Below, piece by piece: positions 8,758 through 18,229 of a stretch of 64,000 bases of DNA. The stretch spans positions 1 through 64,000 of the forward strand of contig CAKSDI010000002.1 of NCBI GenBank assembly GCA_934445035.1, read 5' to 3'. Every line of letters begins with the position of its first letter. The stretch's first letter is position 1. The notes below the pieces were generated by a model. That model was given only the letters and a program-made list of their open reading frames with translations, was not told where the DNA came from and did no database searches. The stretch comes from an uncultured Eubacteriales bacterium. Its GTDB lineage: Bacteria; Bacillota; Clostridia; Oscillospirales; Acutalibacteraceae. Position numbers and translations under genes: made by a program.

Positions 8758-10088
8758 TGCTTTATGAGTTTTTGAAAGAAAAAATGCTTCAGTATCCTAA
8801 TCAAGTTATTTCAAACGGTACCGAAAGTATTACTTATAGAGAATTACTTGAATATGCAGAGAATTTTGGAAAAACCTTGACGGAAGACAAATATGGCTTA
8901 TTGTTTGGAACTGATTTAGATACGGCAAAAGCGTTGATGTCTTGCCTGTATGCAAATAAGACCGCAGTTTTATTATCTAAGAGGTATGGAGAAGCTCATA
9001 CCAAACGAATTGTTGACACCGTTAATCTTTCATATTTGATAACAGATGATGGCATCAATCAAATTGCAACTGCAAAGGATGAATGTGAAGATTTATCAGA
9101 TGTAGCATTGATTATGTGTACCTCCGGCACTACCGGAATGCCGAAAGGGGCAATGATAACATATAATAACTTAATCACCAATTTGACAGATATTTCTAAA
9201 TACTTTGGAATCGACTGCAAAGATCATATACTAATTGCACGTCCGTTATATCACTGTGCAGTATTAACCGGTGAGTTTTTGATTTCACTGTGCAATGGTT
9301 TGCAAATTAGTTTTATGACGGAGGGGTTTGTTCCTGCTAAAATACTGAAGACTGCAAAAGAAATAAGGGTTACTACTTTATGTGGTACACCTACGCTTTT
9401 GTATCATCTTTCGGGAATGAATTTGAAGACTAACGAACCGCTTATCTTGAAAAATATTGTAGTAAGTGGAGAGTGTATGACACAAACTGTCGCGCAGGTT
9501 ATGAGAAAGGCTTTTCCAAATACAGATATCTATAATGTTTATGGATTAACAGAGGCGAGTCCACGGGTTGCTTATCTGCCCCCCAGTGAGTTCGATGACA
9601 ATCCTACCTCTGTCGGTTTTCCTCTTGAGTCATTGAATGCCAAGGTAGTAGATAATGAGCTTTTGATATCCGGCAATAGCATAATGAAAGGATATTATAA
9701 CAACTCAGAAGCGACAGCCCGAGCAAAACAAAATGTATGGTTACATACAGGAGATGTTGCAGAAATGGACAAACAAGGTCGGATATACATAAAGTGTCGT
9801 AAAGATAATATGATTATTCGAGCCGGGATGAACATCTATCCACAGGAAATTGAGAACGCACTTAAAGAGAATGATAATATAACAGATGTTCTGGCTTTCG
9901 GCGTTAAAAATGATACTGTGAGTGAAAAAATTCATATAAAAGTTGTAACTTCATTGAGCAAGGCGGAAGTTTACAACATTTGTAAACAGAAATTGCCAAG
10001 TTATGAATTGCCGGATGTTATCGATATTGTTGATGAGCTCCCCAGGAACGCATCGGGTAAGGTGATTAGAAATGCTAAAGGAAATTGA
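8757..10088 (+). CDS. AMP-dependent acyl/aminoacyl-ACP ligase (module A)
   Basis: A 443-residue adenylate-forming enzyme, somewhat shorter than typical acyl-CoA synthetases (500 or more). The ATP-binding loop MCTSGTTGMPKGAM is intact, as are YGLTEASPR (A5-type motif), HTGDVAEMD and a C-terminal GKV lysine motif (NASGKVIRN). It shares one base with the ACP stop, so the two are translationally coupled; it probably adenylates a carboxylic or amino acid and transfers it to the ACP. Substrate specificity is not readable here. Confidence 0.88.
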   Translation: MLYEFLKEKMLQYPNQVISNGTESITYRELLEYAENFGKTLTEDKYGLLFGTDLDTAKALMSCLYANKTAVLLSKRYGEAHTKRIVDTVNLSYLITDDGINQIATAKDECEDLSDVALIMCTSGTTGMPKGAMITYNNLITNLTDISKYFGIDCKDHILIARPLYHCAVLTGEFLISLCNGLQISFMTEGFVPAKILKTAKEIRVTTLCGTPTLLYHLSGMNLKTNEPLILKNIVVSGECMTQTVAQVMRKAFPNTDIYNVYGLTEASPRVAYLPPSEFDDNPTSVGFPLESLNAKVVDNELLISGNSIMKGYYNNSEATARAKQNVWLHTGDVAEMDKQGRIYIKCRKDNMIIRAGMNIYPQEIENALKENDNITDVLAFGVKNDTVSEKIHIKVVTSLSKAEVYNICKQKLPSYELPDVIDIVDELPRNASGKVIRNAKGN

Positions 10089-10626
10089 AACAGAATATAA
10101 GTATTTGTTGAGTGTTGAACAGTTTCAAGAGGTATTAGCAAAATGCAAAATGAAATTCTCATTTTCGGAGCATAAATTACAAGTAAACTATTATTACGAT
10201 ACAGATGATAATACATTAAATTCTGAAAAAATTACCATTCGCATTCGTCAGCAGCATAGTGATATGAAATTGCAAATTAAAAAGCATAGAGAGTTTGACA
10301 AGGGGCTGTCTACAAGTGATGAGTATAGTGAAAAAATTGACACATTACCATCCTTTATGAGAATTCCTGATATTTCGGATAATGTGTTTTTAAAAGGTGC
10401 TTTGGTTACAGAAAGACAAGTTTTTTCTTTCGGCAAAAATAGCAATATTTGCTTTGACGAAAATATGTATCTTGGAATTTGCGATTATGAAGTAGAGATT
10501 GAAGTGGACGAAAGAGATACAGAGGATGCTTTATCTATAATCGATTATCTTGGCTTGGTTCAGAAGCCAATTGAAAGTAAAAGCGAAAGATTTTTTAGAA
10601 AGTTAGAGGCGATGAAAAGTGAGTAA
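10072..10626 (+). CDS. CYTH-domain protein
   Basis: A 184-residue protein with the CYTH signature EIETEYKYLL at the N-terminus (the ExExK metal/triphosphate site), followed by alternating charged strands (ITIRIRQQ, MKLQIKKH, YEVEIEVDE) typical of the triphosphate tunnel fold of CyaB, thiamine-triphosphatase and inorganic triphosphatases. It overlaps the ligase and the following gene, so it belongs to the operon. A triphosphate or nucleotide substrate would fit with the nucleotidyltransferase and kinase upstream, but the actual reaction is unknown. Confidence 0.82.
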   Translation: MLKEIETEYKYLLSVEQFQEVLAKCKMKFSFSEHKLQVNYYYDTDDNTLNSEKITIRIRQQHSDMKLQIKKHREFDKGLSTSDEYSEKIDTLPSFMRIPDISDNVFLKGALVTERQVFSFGKNSNICFDENMYLGICDYEVEIEVDERDTEDALSIIDYLGLVQKPIESKSERFFRKLEAMKSE

Positions 10627-11632
10627 AGTAATACTTCCTTATGTAGAACCGTTGTATTCTACATATCACTTTTTGGCATGTGCAGGAATACCGGCAAAAC
10701 AAAATGATACATCTGATAATTGGTATTACAATAATACAATAGAGTGGCGTTGTACGCGAAAGTTTCTGCAGGGATTCACAACTCCGGAAATTAATCTTTC
10801 TTGTGGGAGCATATGGAATATGCCTTTTTTAGATAAAATTGGTGTAAATACACGCTTTGCTCGCAGATGTGCTTTAGATATCATTAAAACAATGATTGAT
10901 GATGGATTTTATATTGCTTTTAGTGGAGTGGATGATTATTACGTCAAGGGTAAAAGTTGGTATAAGGAACAGCATTTTAATCATGACGGTTTGATTATAG
11001 GATATGATGATGAAAATGGAATGCTCTCCATTGCTGCTTATGATCAACGCTGGATATTTACTGTATTTGAGACACCACAAGAATGTTTCATTGAAGCTAT
11101 GACGGTTCTTTGCGATAGAGGTGTGTATGGGGGACTTTATGCTGTCAAGACAAAAGACGAAGTACAAGAATTGGATATTCAGACAATCTATAAAGATTTA
11201 AAAAAATATTTATCATCAGGGATAGATGAGTATACTTTGAATAGTCCCGATGCTGCATGGGGCATAGTTGTTTATGACTATATCTGTATGTACCTTGACA
11301 AACTTGCTGATGGAAGCATACCACACGAAAGAAGAGACAGAAGGGTATTTCGTTTAATATGGGAACATAAGAAGTGTATGCTTGGAAGAATTAAGGCCGT
11401 TGAAAAACAATACGGGTGGGATAATGAGCTTAGTTCGGACTACGAAGAAGTTGTTAAACTAGCAGATAAGGCAAGGTTCATATATTCCAAATTCGTTATT
11501 AAATACTCCAATTTGCATCTTGAAAGAATACAGGTACTCTTAATGCAGATGAAGAGTTTGGAGGTGCAAATACTCGGCAAATTCTTGAAAAGCTTTGAGG
11601 GAGAATTAAATGCCCAAACATCAGTTGAGTAA
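10619..11632 (+). CDS. BtrH/C39-like acyltransferase-fold protein (module A)
   Basis: A 337-residue protein. Residues ~1-180 carry a papain/C39-like pattern: a Cys-containing N-terminus (C21), then FNHDGLIIGYDDE (H122, D123, D130) and a following IAAYD segment, as in the BtrH_N-like proteins associated with carrier-protein pathways. The C-terminal half is helical. It is homologous in layout to the genes at 31288 and 32408; the latter stops exactly inside the HD-x-x-I-x-G motif. BtrH in butirosin synthesis moves an acyl group from an ACP to the acceptor; an equivalent step is inferred here. Confidence 0.6.
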   Translation: MSKVILPYVEPLYSTYHFLACAGIPAKQNDTSDNWYYNNTIEWRCTRKFLQGFTTPEINLSCGSIWNMPFLDKIGVNTRFARRCALDIIKTMIDDGFYIAFSGVDDYYVKGKSWYKEQHFNHDGLIIGYDDENGMLSIAAYDQRWIFTVFETPQECFIEAMTVLCDRGVYGGLYAVKTKDEVQELDIQTIYKDLKKYLSSGIDEYTLNSPDAAWGIVVYDYICMYLDKLADGSIPHERRDRRVFRLIWEHKKCMLGRIKAVEKQYGWDNELSSDYEEVVKLADKARFIYSKFVIKYSNLHLERIQVLLMQMKSLEVQILGKFLKSFEGELNAQTSVE

Positions 11633-12128
11633 CACGACTAGAAATCGTCGTAGTGTTAGAAGTTATTTTGATATTCATATCCCCGAAGATGATTTGAAAG
11701 ATATACTTGAGTCCGGTCTATATGCACCGTCAGGATAAAACAGACAGCCTTGGAGATTTGTAATCATTAATAATTCTGAGTTAATAAAGATGATAGCTAA
11801 AACAACGGTTTATAGCAGATTTGTTCGTGACGCACCGATCTTGGTTTTAGTTTTTGCAAGTACTAGTACGGAATATCTTCTTGAAAAGGATATGTTAAGT
11901 ATAGGTGCTTGCCTACAAAACATAGTGCTTACTGCAACTGAGAATGGATATGGCAGTTGTATAATAGGTGAGCTATATAATAGATCAGAAATACTGGGTG
12001 GGTATGTGGACTTTGATATAAACGACTATTTGCTGGTATGTGGAATTGTTTTTGGAGTTGCAAAATCGATTCCAAAACAACGGTCAGAACTTAAACTGAA
12101 AGATTTTATATTAAATGTAGTTAACTAA
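11610..12128 (+). pseudogene. Nitroreductase-family flavoprotein, nonsense-interrupted
   Basis: ATG 11610 (RBS GAGGGAGA, overlapping the previous gene) opens a 172-codon frame: RNRRSVRSYF near the N-terminus, then APSG-stop-NRQPWRFVIIN. The TAA at 11736-11738 replaces one codon, usually Lys or Arg, inside the highly conserved PSG-x-N-x-QPW flavin-binding motif. The rest, to KLKDFILNVVN, is intact and in frame. Nitroreductase relatives oxidise azolines or reduce enones and nitro groups. It is either a recent pseudogene or, less likely, a read-through gene; a base-calling error cannot be excluded. Confidence 0.8.
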
Positions 12129-12167
12129 TAAAACAGATTGCAACACAAAATGCTGCAATCTGTTTTA
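12129..12167 (+). terminator. Terminator of the module A operon
   Basis: Perfect arms AAACAGATTGCA/TGCAATCTGTTT around ACACAAAATGC, followed by TATT. It directly follows the stop of the broken nitroreductase. Confidence 0.85.
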
Positions 12168-12289
12168 TTATCTGATTATAAATAAGTTTTATCTGCCGTT
12201 AAATTTTAGCAGAAATTCGGTTGAATGAAAGAATGGTATGCATTATAATTGTATTCAGAAATTTCAAAATGAAAAGAGAGGTTGAAAAT

Positions 12290-13205
12290 ATGATACCGCA
12301 AACAATAGGACGAGAGTACGATGTTGGGAAAGTAGCTCAGGTGCAATGTATAAAAAATGATATGCTTAAAGATATTGCAATAAAAGATCATTGTTTTTTG
12401 CTGTTAATTATTCATGAGGGAACCGCTTATTTTCAGATAGGAGATATGGCATTTGAAGCGGTTGGTCCCTGTTTTGTGTGCTTTGATGAGCGAGAACAGC
12501 CGAAGCTTGTTAAAAAAACGAGGATTGAAATGTGATTCAATCTATTTTCATCCAATGTTTTTAAACATCAATATGACTTTTCAATTGGTTCATAGCGGTA
12601 GCTATGAGCAGGTGGCAACAAGTCATGACTTGTTTTTACTTAAGCCATTTACTGATGAAAAAAGATTTGTTTTCCCATTGTTTGAAGAATACACCGATAT
12701 CCTTAATCGCTTATTTCTTCGGTTAGAAAACGAACTCAAGGAACAGAATGATTGGTATTGGTCGTGTAGAAGCCGCTCTTACTTTATGGAAATTATTCTT
12801 ATGCTTGAAAGGGCATATGGACTAATTGGACAAGACGATTCGGGTATAACCATTAACAAAATTAAAAATCCGCATTTGAAGAGCGCAGTTATTTTTATTG
12901 AAAGTCATTATCCGGAAAGCATTACTTTAGAAAGTATAACAAAAGCTGCATCTATGAATCATTCTACATTAACTCAATTATTTAAAGAGGAGTTGTATAT
13001 GACACCGGTTGAGTATTTATGGCAATATAGAATAACTGTTGCGAAAAAACATTTGGAATTTACAAACTTGCCGATAAAGGATATATCCATTAGATGTGGT
13101 TTTAAAACAATCCAACATTTTAGCAGAAAGTTTGAGGCATTTACTAATAACTCTCCGACAGCTTTTAGAGATATGGCTGTTGCCGAACGAAAGGCTGCAT
13201 TTTAA
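12290..13205 (+). pseudogene. AraC-family regulator, frameshifted (module A second copy)
   Basis: ATG 12290 has GAGAGG upstream. The N-terminal half reads to about 12518, where a run of seven A (12512-12518) shifts the frame; removing one A restores a continuous protein through YFHPMFLNINM to the C-terminal AraC helix-turn-helix (RCGFKTIQHFSRKFE). The KEQNDWYWSCRSRSYF block is nearly the same as in the regulator at 1386-2336, so these are paralogues. The next two genes (XRE and SLOG fragment) are not of this family. It is either a pseudogene or a homopolymer sequencing error. Confidence 0.82.
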
Positions 13206-13242
13206 TTGTATTGTGATTTTGCATTTTGTGAAAGCACCATTT

Positions 13243-13277
13243 GAGACCTGATTTCACCGAAAACAGGTCTCTTTTTA
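13243..13277 (+). terminator. Terminator after the second AraC gene
   Basis: Arms GAGACCTG/CAGGTCTC around ATTTCACCGAAAA, then TTTTT. It ends the AraC transcript. The rest of the 13206-13545 gap holds no gene I can support. Confidence 0.85.
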
Positions 13278-13545
13278 TAGCTGTATTCAAGGTGCGTGAA
13301 AAAGTGTTGATGATAAATCATGTTTTAAGAAAGATTATATTTTTTGAAGCCTGTTATATTAAGGCCGAATATTATAACTGTTATCAGAAGAAAAGAGTAA
13401 TTCTCAATAATAATCATTTTGTTATCTGAGTTTAAGGACTTGTTATCTTACAACAATAATTGAAGTATCTTTCCTTGAAAGTTTTTTTATACCCATTTAT
13501 AATTTTAACATAATCAAGATAAAAAACTTTGTAATCAGGTGAAGT

Positions 13546-13896
13546 ATGAACAGTAATGATATTTATAAAAAAATTGGGAGAAGATTGAAGCAAAACAGAG
13601 AAAGATTAAATCTTACACAAGTTGAGTTAGCTAAACTTGTTGGGACATCGGTTACATATATCTCTTCAGTAGAGCGAGGATTATCGTTCCCACGTGGTGA
13701 TAAGTTGGTTGCTATACTTAATGCCTTGAATGCAACTGCCGATTCGGTCTTCTGTGATGTGGTTAAAGCTTCCGCGCAGTATAGAGCTTGTGTTCTTTAT
13801 GATATGCTCTTGGGACTCTCTGGAAGTGAGAAAAATCGTATTTTGGAGACGGTAGAGTTTCTTGTTCTACAATCTAAAAAAGCAAGTGGCGAGTAA
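13546..13896 (+). CDS. XRE-family helix-turn-helix regulator
   Basis: A 116-residue protein with an N-terminal Cro/CI-type HTH at residues ~8-65 (LKQNRERLNLTQVELAKLVG, TSVTYISSVERG) and a short C-terminal tail (SGSEKNRILETVEFL) as in SinR-like and defence/conjugation-associated regulators. A weak RBS (CAGGTGAAGT) precedes ATG 13546. It stands alone between the two modules, upstream of a broken SLOG gene. The target is unknown. Confidence 0.85.
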   Translation: MNSNDIYKKIGRRLKQNRERLNLTQVELAKLVGTSVTYISSVERGLSFPRGDKLVAILNALNATADSVFCDVVKASAQYRACVLYDMLLGLSGSEKNRILETVEFLVLQSKKASGE

Positions 13897-14084
13897 TCTG
13901 AAAAAACTGTGTAAAAACGCAACTTTTGCCATTTTTTTGTAATGCAAAAATTCTTCTAATATATAAAGAATACAATAATGTTACCTTTTATTAGTCAGTG
14001 CGGTATGCAGTGTGTAAACTTCTGTTTCAAACGGATATCATTCACAGAAATTGGGATATTATGAAAACATAATGCAATGTGAAG

Positions 14085-14510
14085 GGTTGAAAAAAGGTTT
14101 AAAGAATTGATTATGGAACTTACAGAGAAAAAAGTGTAATACATTTTATTCCCGGAGTGGCATTAGTAGTGGATACAGATGTGGCAAACATAGTATTAAA
14201 ATTAAATTATAGTTATCCTATGATTACGCTAGAATGTGCAATTCCTTGCGAAACCCAGGCGGTTAATGAGAGAAACATTTATTACGATTTACTTTCAAAG
14301 AGTAATAAAGAAACTCTTTTGCAACAAAAGTATACTTCGAATTGTATACAAAAAGAAAACGAATATATGGTTGACAACTCTGACTATGTTATTGCAGTTT
14401 GGAATGGCAAACCAAGCGGCACCGATAACACCGTTAAGTATTCTATGAATAATAATAAGATGGTACTCTTAGTTAATCCGCAAACTTTGTTAGGCTTAAA
14501 TAGTATTTAA
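14085..14510 (+). pseudogene. SLOG-superfamily (DUF1273/YpsA-like) protein, 5'-degraded
   Basis: The readable part, ~14157-14510, gives GVALVVDTDVANIVLKL, CAIPCETQA, then YMVDNSDYVIAVWNGKPSGTDNTV, which are the conserved blocks of the DUF1273 family (nucleotide- or ligand-binding SLOG fold). Upstream, the same frame continues to ~14090 but meets a TAA, and the expected N-terminal CFTGHR block is missing or scrambled near 14020-14040. I therefore call a pseudogene rather than a 117-aa gene. Such genes are frequent on mobile elements. Confidence 0.7.
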
Positions 14511-14537
14511 CCTTTTACAATAAAATTTAGAGTGTAG

Positions 14538-14572
14538 AAAAGCAGTAGGTGCAAGTCGCCTACTGCTTTTTT
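14538..14572 (+). terminator. Terminator before module B
   Basis: Arms AAAAGCAGTAGG/CCTACTGCTTTT around TGCAAGTCG, followed by TTTTTT. It isolates the second exporter operon from the SLOG remnant. Confidence 0.88.
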
Positions 14573-14757
14573 GTGCTGATTGGAAACATAGATTTCGTCT
14601 ATGGATAAGTAAGTATTATCTATAATTAAGGAGTTAGGTCAACTCTATTGTAGCAAATACTGTCGATAATTATAATAAATTGTAGAAAATATTTTTCTTT
14701 ATAGTTTGTCCGATATAAAAATTTAAAGTTGGGAATATTTCGGGGTTGGTAAGAAGT
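14573..14757 (+). promoter_or_regulatory. Module B leader with AraC-type operator word
   Basis: TTTTTGTGCTGATTGGA at 14568-14584 is the same 17-base word as at 2358-2374 in the module A control region, and it continues as ATTGGAAACA. A small hairpin CATAGA/TCTATG follows at 14587-14603. No exact -35/-10 pair stands out, as expected of an activator-dependent promoter. Shared control of both modules by the AraC protein is inferred. Confidence 0.55.
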
Positions 14758-16473
14758 ATGAAAGAGAGAATAAAAACAATTATTAAATTTGCGAAACCTC
14801 ACAAGTATAAATTCATAATTCTGTTTGTTTGTGTAATAATTACTACATTCTCAGGATCTGTTTATCCATATATTTTTGGACGTTTGGTAGATGAGGTTTT
14901 TTATGAAAAAAATCTATCAATGTTTTATCAGATAGTTATTCTTTATAGTTGTGTATTTCTATTTAACCAGACACTTCATTTTGTTTTAAATATGTCATGG
15001 GCAAACTTAATGACGAAATTTTTGTTTGATATAAGAAAAAAAGTTTTTTCAAAGGTTCTATCACTACCGGGCAAAAAACTCGCATCCATTCATTCGGGCG
15101 ACATTGTTTTTCGAATGGGTCAAGATGTAGAACAATTTATGAATTTTATCCATTGGAATACATTCTATCTTTTTGCGCGGGTAATAAATTTGGTAATATC
15201 TATTGGTTTTATTTCAGCAATCTATTGGCCATTTGCGGTATTTGCCATATTTGCCACTCCCATAATTGTATATATTTCTAGAACTTTTTCAAACAGAATA
15301 AAAAAAGTGTATAAGGATAAAACCGAAAAAAGTGGTTTTCTATCTTCTTGGCTTTTTGAAATTATCAAAGGAATGCAGGAAATTAAATTGCTTTCTGCAT
15401 TAAAAGGAGTTTTATCAGATTATGTTGGATATACAATAAAAATAACTCGGTTGCAAATTAAAGCAAATGTATTAGAAGTAACCTCGGAGCGTATCAATAG
15501 TGGTATATCACTTATTTGGCAGCTGATACTATATTGTATTTCTGCGATTTTGGTTGTTAATGGGAATATTACTTTAGGTGGATTTACAGCGTGTGTAAGC
15601 TATTTTGGGAAATGTATAAGTTCTTTTAATGCCTTGAATAATCATTTGACTAGTATTTCAGGAAATTTAGTAAGTGTTGATCGAGTATGTGACATTATAA
15701 ACGAAGAAAGTGAAAGAGATGGCGGTGAAGAAATTGAGATTCAAAAAGGTGACATAGAATTTAGGAATGTTCGTTTTTCATACACTGAAGAAATTGAAGT
15801 CTTAAGGGGCTTGAATTTTAAAATCCATAAAGGTGAACGTGTTGCTTTGGTTGGATATAGCGGAGAGGGCAAAAGTACGATTGCAAATATGTTGTTGGGA
15901 TTTTATCAGGCAAGTCAAGGGGAAATATACATAGATGAGATTACAATTAACAATTATAGTTTGCATAGTCTTCGTAAACAAATAGGTATTGTTCATCAAG
16001 AGACGATATTGTTTGATGGCAGCGTTAGATATAATTTGATTTTTTCGAATAGCAAATTATATGATGATAAAATAATTGATGCCTTAAAAAGAGCATCCTT
16101 ATATGAATATGTTTGCTCATTGCCAGAAGGATTAGATACAAAATTAGGTTGTGAGGGACAATCGTTATCTGGCGGACAAAAGCAACGTCTTGCTATTGCA
16201 AGAATATTTTTAAAAGATCCTAAGATTTTGATTTTTGATGAAGCAACATCTTCTTTAGATAGTGAGTCTGAGCAAATTATAAAGGATTCTTGGAATAGCC
16301 TTTGTTCAAATAGGTCTATATTGATTATTGCGCATAGGTTATCGACAATTATTGAAGCCGATAGAATAATTGTCCTGAAGGATGGTGTTGTTGTAGGAAA
16401 TGGAACTCATAAAGAACTTTTAAAAACGAATAAGCCTTATAAATGTTTATTTGAAGAGCAATATGCTTTTTAA
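14758..16473 (+). CDS. ABC exporter half-transporter 3 (module B)
   Basis: A 571-residue permease-ATPase fusion: six membrane segments in ~1-310, Walker A (GYSGEGKST), signature LSGGQKQR, Walker B (ILIFDEATSSLD), H-loop IAHRLSTI. ATG 14758 is chosen over the in-frame TTG 14746 because the GGGG-rich element lies at a normal distance from it. No peptidase domain. With the next gene it forms a heterodimeric exporter that parallels the module A pair. Confidence 0.9.
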   Translation: MKERIKTIIKFAKPHKYKFIILFVCVIITTFSGSVYPYIFGRLVDEVFYEKNLSMFYQIVILYSCVFLFNQTLHFVLNMSWANLMTKFLFDIRKKVFSKVLSLPGKKLASIHSGDIVFRMGQDVEQFMNFIHWNTFYLFARVINLVISIGFISAIYWPFAVFAIFATPIIVYISRTFSNRIKKVYKDKTEKSGFLSSWLFEIIKGMQEIKLLSALKGVLSDYVGYTIKITRLQIKANVLEVTSERINSGISLIWQLILYCISAILVVNGNITLGGFTACVSYFGKCISSFNALNNHLTSISGNLVSVDRVCDIINEESERDGGEEIEIQKGDIEFRNVRFSYTEEIEVLRGLNFKIHKGERVALVGYSGEGKSTIANMLLGFYQASQGEIYIDEITINNYSLHSLRKQIGIVHQETILFDGSVRYNLIFSNSKLYDDKIIDALKRASLYEYVCSLPEGLDTKLGCEGQSLSGGQKQRLAIARIFLKDPKILIFDEATSSLDSESEQIIKDSWNSLCSNRSILIIAHRLSTIIEADRIIVLKDGVVVGNGTHKELLKTNKPYKCLFEEQYAF

Positions 16474-16489
16474 AAATGGTGGTGTTCAA

Positions 16490-18229
16490 ATGAACAAAAC
16501 AATTTTCGGTAGAATAAATTTATTCAAAAAATTATACCAATATTTTAAACCTTATCGCTTTTTATATTGTTGTTTAGCGATTTTAAAGACGATTTCCTTA
16601 GTTCTTTCGCTGATAGCACCTGTTTTTTACATGCTTCTTATCAATGATGTGATGGTGAAAGGCAATTTATTGCAACTGCTGTGGGTAGTAATGGGATATT
16701 TAGGTGTATTTTTGTTGCAAACAATGATAACGGTTTTTAACAAGATAGTTTATAACAGGATTTTTATAAAATTCAATTTAAAACTAAGGATGACATTGTT
16801 ATCTAAATTTGGCAAAATGAAAACCGAAGTGTATGAAGGATATAGTGCTGGCGATGTGAAAAATCGCATTGAGGGTGATGCAGGACTATTTGAAAAGTTT
16901 TTTATTACACATTGGCTGAATTTTGTATTCGCAATAATAAGTGCGATAGTGATTGTTGTTATTATGCTTCGCATAAACTGGTTTCTAGCAATTTTTAGTT
17001 TTATTATGGTACCTCTTTCATTTTTGTTTGCTAAATTTATGAGTAAAAAGTCGAGTAAAGTTTCTGATGACTACCGAGAAAACCGTGGTAAATATGAAAG
17101 CTTCATTCATTCAACTATTCAAAATTGGAAAGAAATTAAGGCCAACAGTTTAGAAATAAATCAAGAGGCTGTTTTGGCAGATTATTGGAAACTATTATCT
17201 AACTTATTTGTTAAAAATCAAGTGTATTGGTATATAAATCGTGCATTTATTGCTTTTAAAGACTTTTTCATAACCAAAATGAACTTATACTTTTTAGGTG
17301 GAATTTTGATTATTTTTGGCAGAATGGAAGTAGCACTACTTTTGACCTTCATGAATTATTATGAACAGTTTTTTAGTAATATATCTTCAATTTCAGATTC
17401 AATAGTCGGCTTTAAAAATGATAAACCATCAATAAAACGTGTTGTTGAAATTTTAGATTTTGAAGAACCATTGAAACGAACTACAAAAAAGTTAGTTAGT
17501 GAAATTAAACTTGAAAATCTGTTTTTCAATTATCCTCAAAACCAGCAAGAGGTATTAAAAGGAGTTAGTCTTTTAATATCTCATAATGAACATATAGCAA
17601 TTGTGGGGCGAAGCGGATGTGGAAAATCAACATTAATAAAATTAATACTGGGGATGTACGAACCCACCAAAGGAAGAATTTTATTTGATGAAACAAATAT
17701 TAAAGAGATAACGGTAAAACAAAAGATTGGCGTAATAATGCAAGAACCTTATATGTTTAATTTGTCAATTAAAGAGAACCTTAAACTTGCTAAACGAACA
17801 GCATCTGAAGATGAGATAGATGCGGCATGTAAAAAGGCTAATATATATGATTTTATTCAAAATCTGCCTGATAGGTATGAAACAGTTATTGGGGAACGTG
17901 GAGTGAAGTTGTCCGGAGGCCAAAAGCAAAGATTGGCTATAGCTCGAACTTTGCTTTATGATCCAGAAATAGTAGTTTTTGATGAGGCTACATCATCGTT
18001 AGATTCTGAAAATGAGAAAGCTATTGTTTCAACCATAAAACATTTAACAAATGATAAGACTGTTATTACAATAGCTCATCGATTGTCATCAATACTTGAT
18101 GCAAATCGAGTTGCGGTAATGAACGAGGGTAAAATAGTTGCTTATGGTCCCCATAGTGAGCTAAAAGGAAAGAACGAAATATATGATTTGTTGTTTGCAA
18201 AGCAATACAATATGGAGGTGCAAAATTGA
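16490..18229 (+). CDS. ABC exporter half-transporter 4 (module B)
   Basis: A 579-residue permease-ATPase fusion: membrane domain ~1-330, Walker A (GRSGCGKST), signature LSGGQKQR, Walker B (EIVVFDEATSSLD), H-loop IAHRLSSI. ATG 16490 lies 16 bases after the previous stop; upstream in-frame ATGs lie inside the previous gene. Its stop overlaps the TTG start of the ligase gene, so exporter and biosynthetic genes share one transcript. Confidence 0.9.
   Translation: MNKTIFGRINLFKKLYQYFKPYRFLYCCLAILKTISLVLSLIAPVFYMLLINDVMVKGNLLQLLWVVMGYLGVFLLQTMITVFNKIVYNRIFIKFNLKLRMTLLSKFGKMKTEVYEGYSAGDVKNRIEGDAGLFEKFFITHWLNFVFAIISAIVIVVIMLRINWFLAIFSFIMVPLSFLFAKFMSKKSSKVSDDYRENRGKYESFIHSTIQNWKEIKANSLEINQEAVLADYWKLLSNLFVKNQVYWYINRAFIAFKDFFITKMNLYFLGGILIIFGRMEVALLLTFMNYYEQFFSNISSISDSIVGFKNDKPSIKRVVEILDFEEPLKRTTKKLVSEIKLENLFFNYPQNQQEVLKGVSLLISHNEHIAIVGRSGCGKSTLIKLILGMYEPTKGRILFDETNIKEITVKQKIGVIMQEPYMFNLSIKENLKLAKRTASEDEIDAACKKANIYDFIQNLPDRYETVIGERGVKLSGGQKQRLAIARTLLYDPEIVVFDEATSSLDSENEKAIVSTIKHLTNDKTVITIAHRLSSILDANRVAVMNEGKIVAYGPHSELKGKNEIYDLLFAKQYNMEVQN

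Noticed and set aside
13977..14063. Short ORF (about 28 codons, three Cys) before the SLOG fragment as a second precursor peptide
   Set aside because: It has no ribosome binding site, overlaps what looks like the scrambled 5' end of the DUF1273 gene, and has no leader-like charge pattern.
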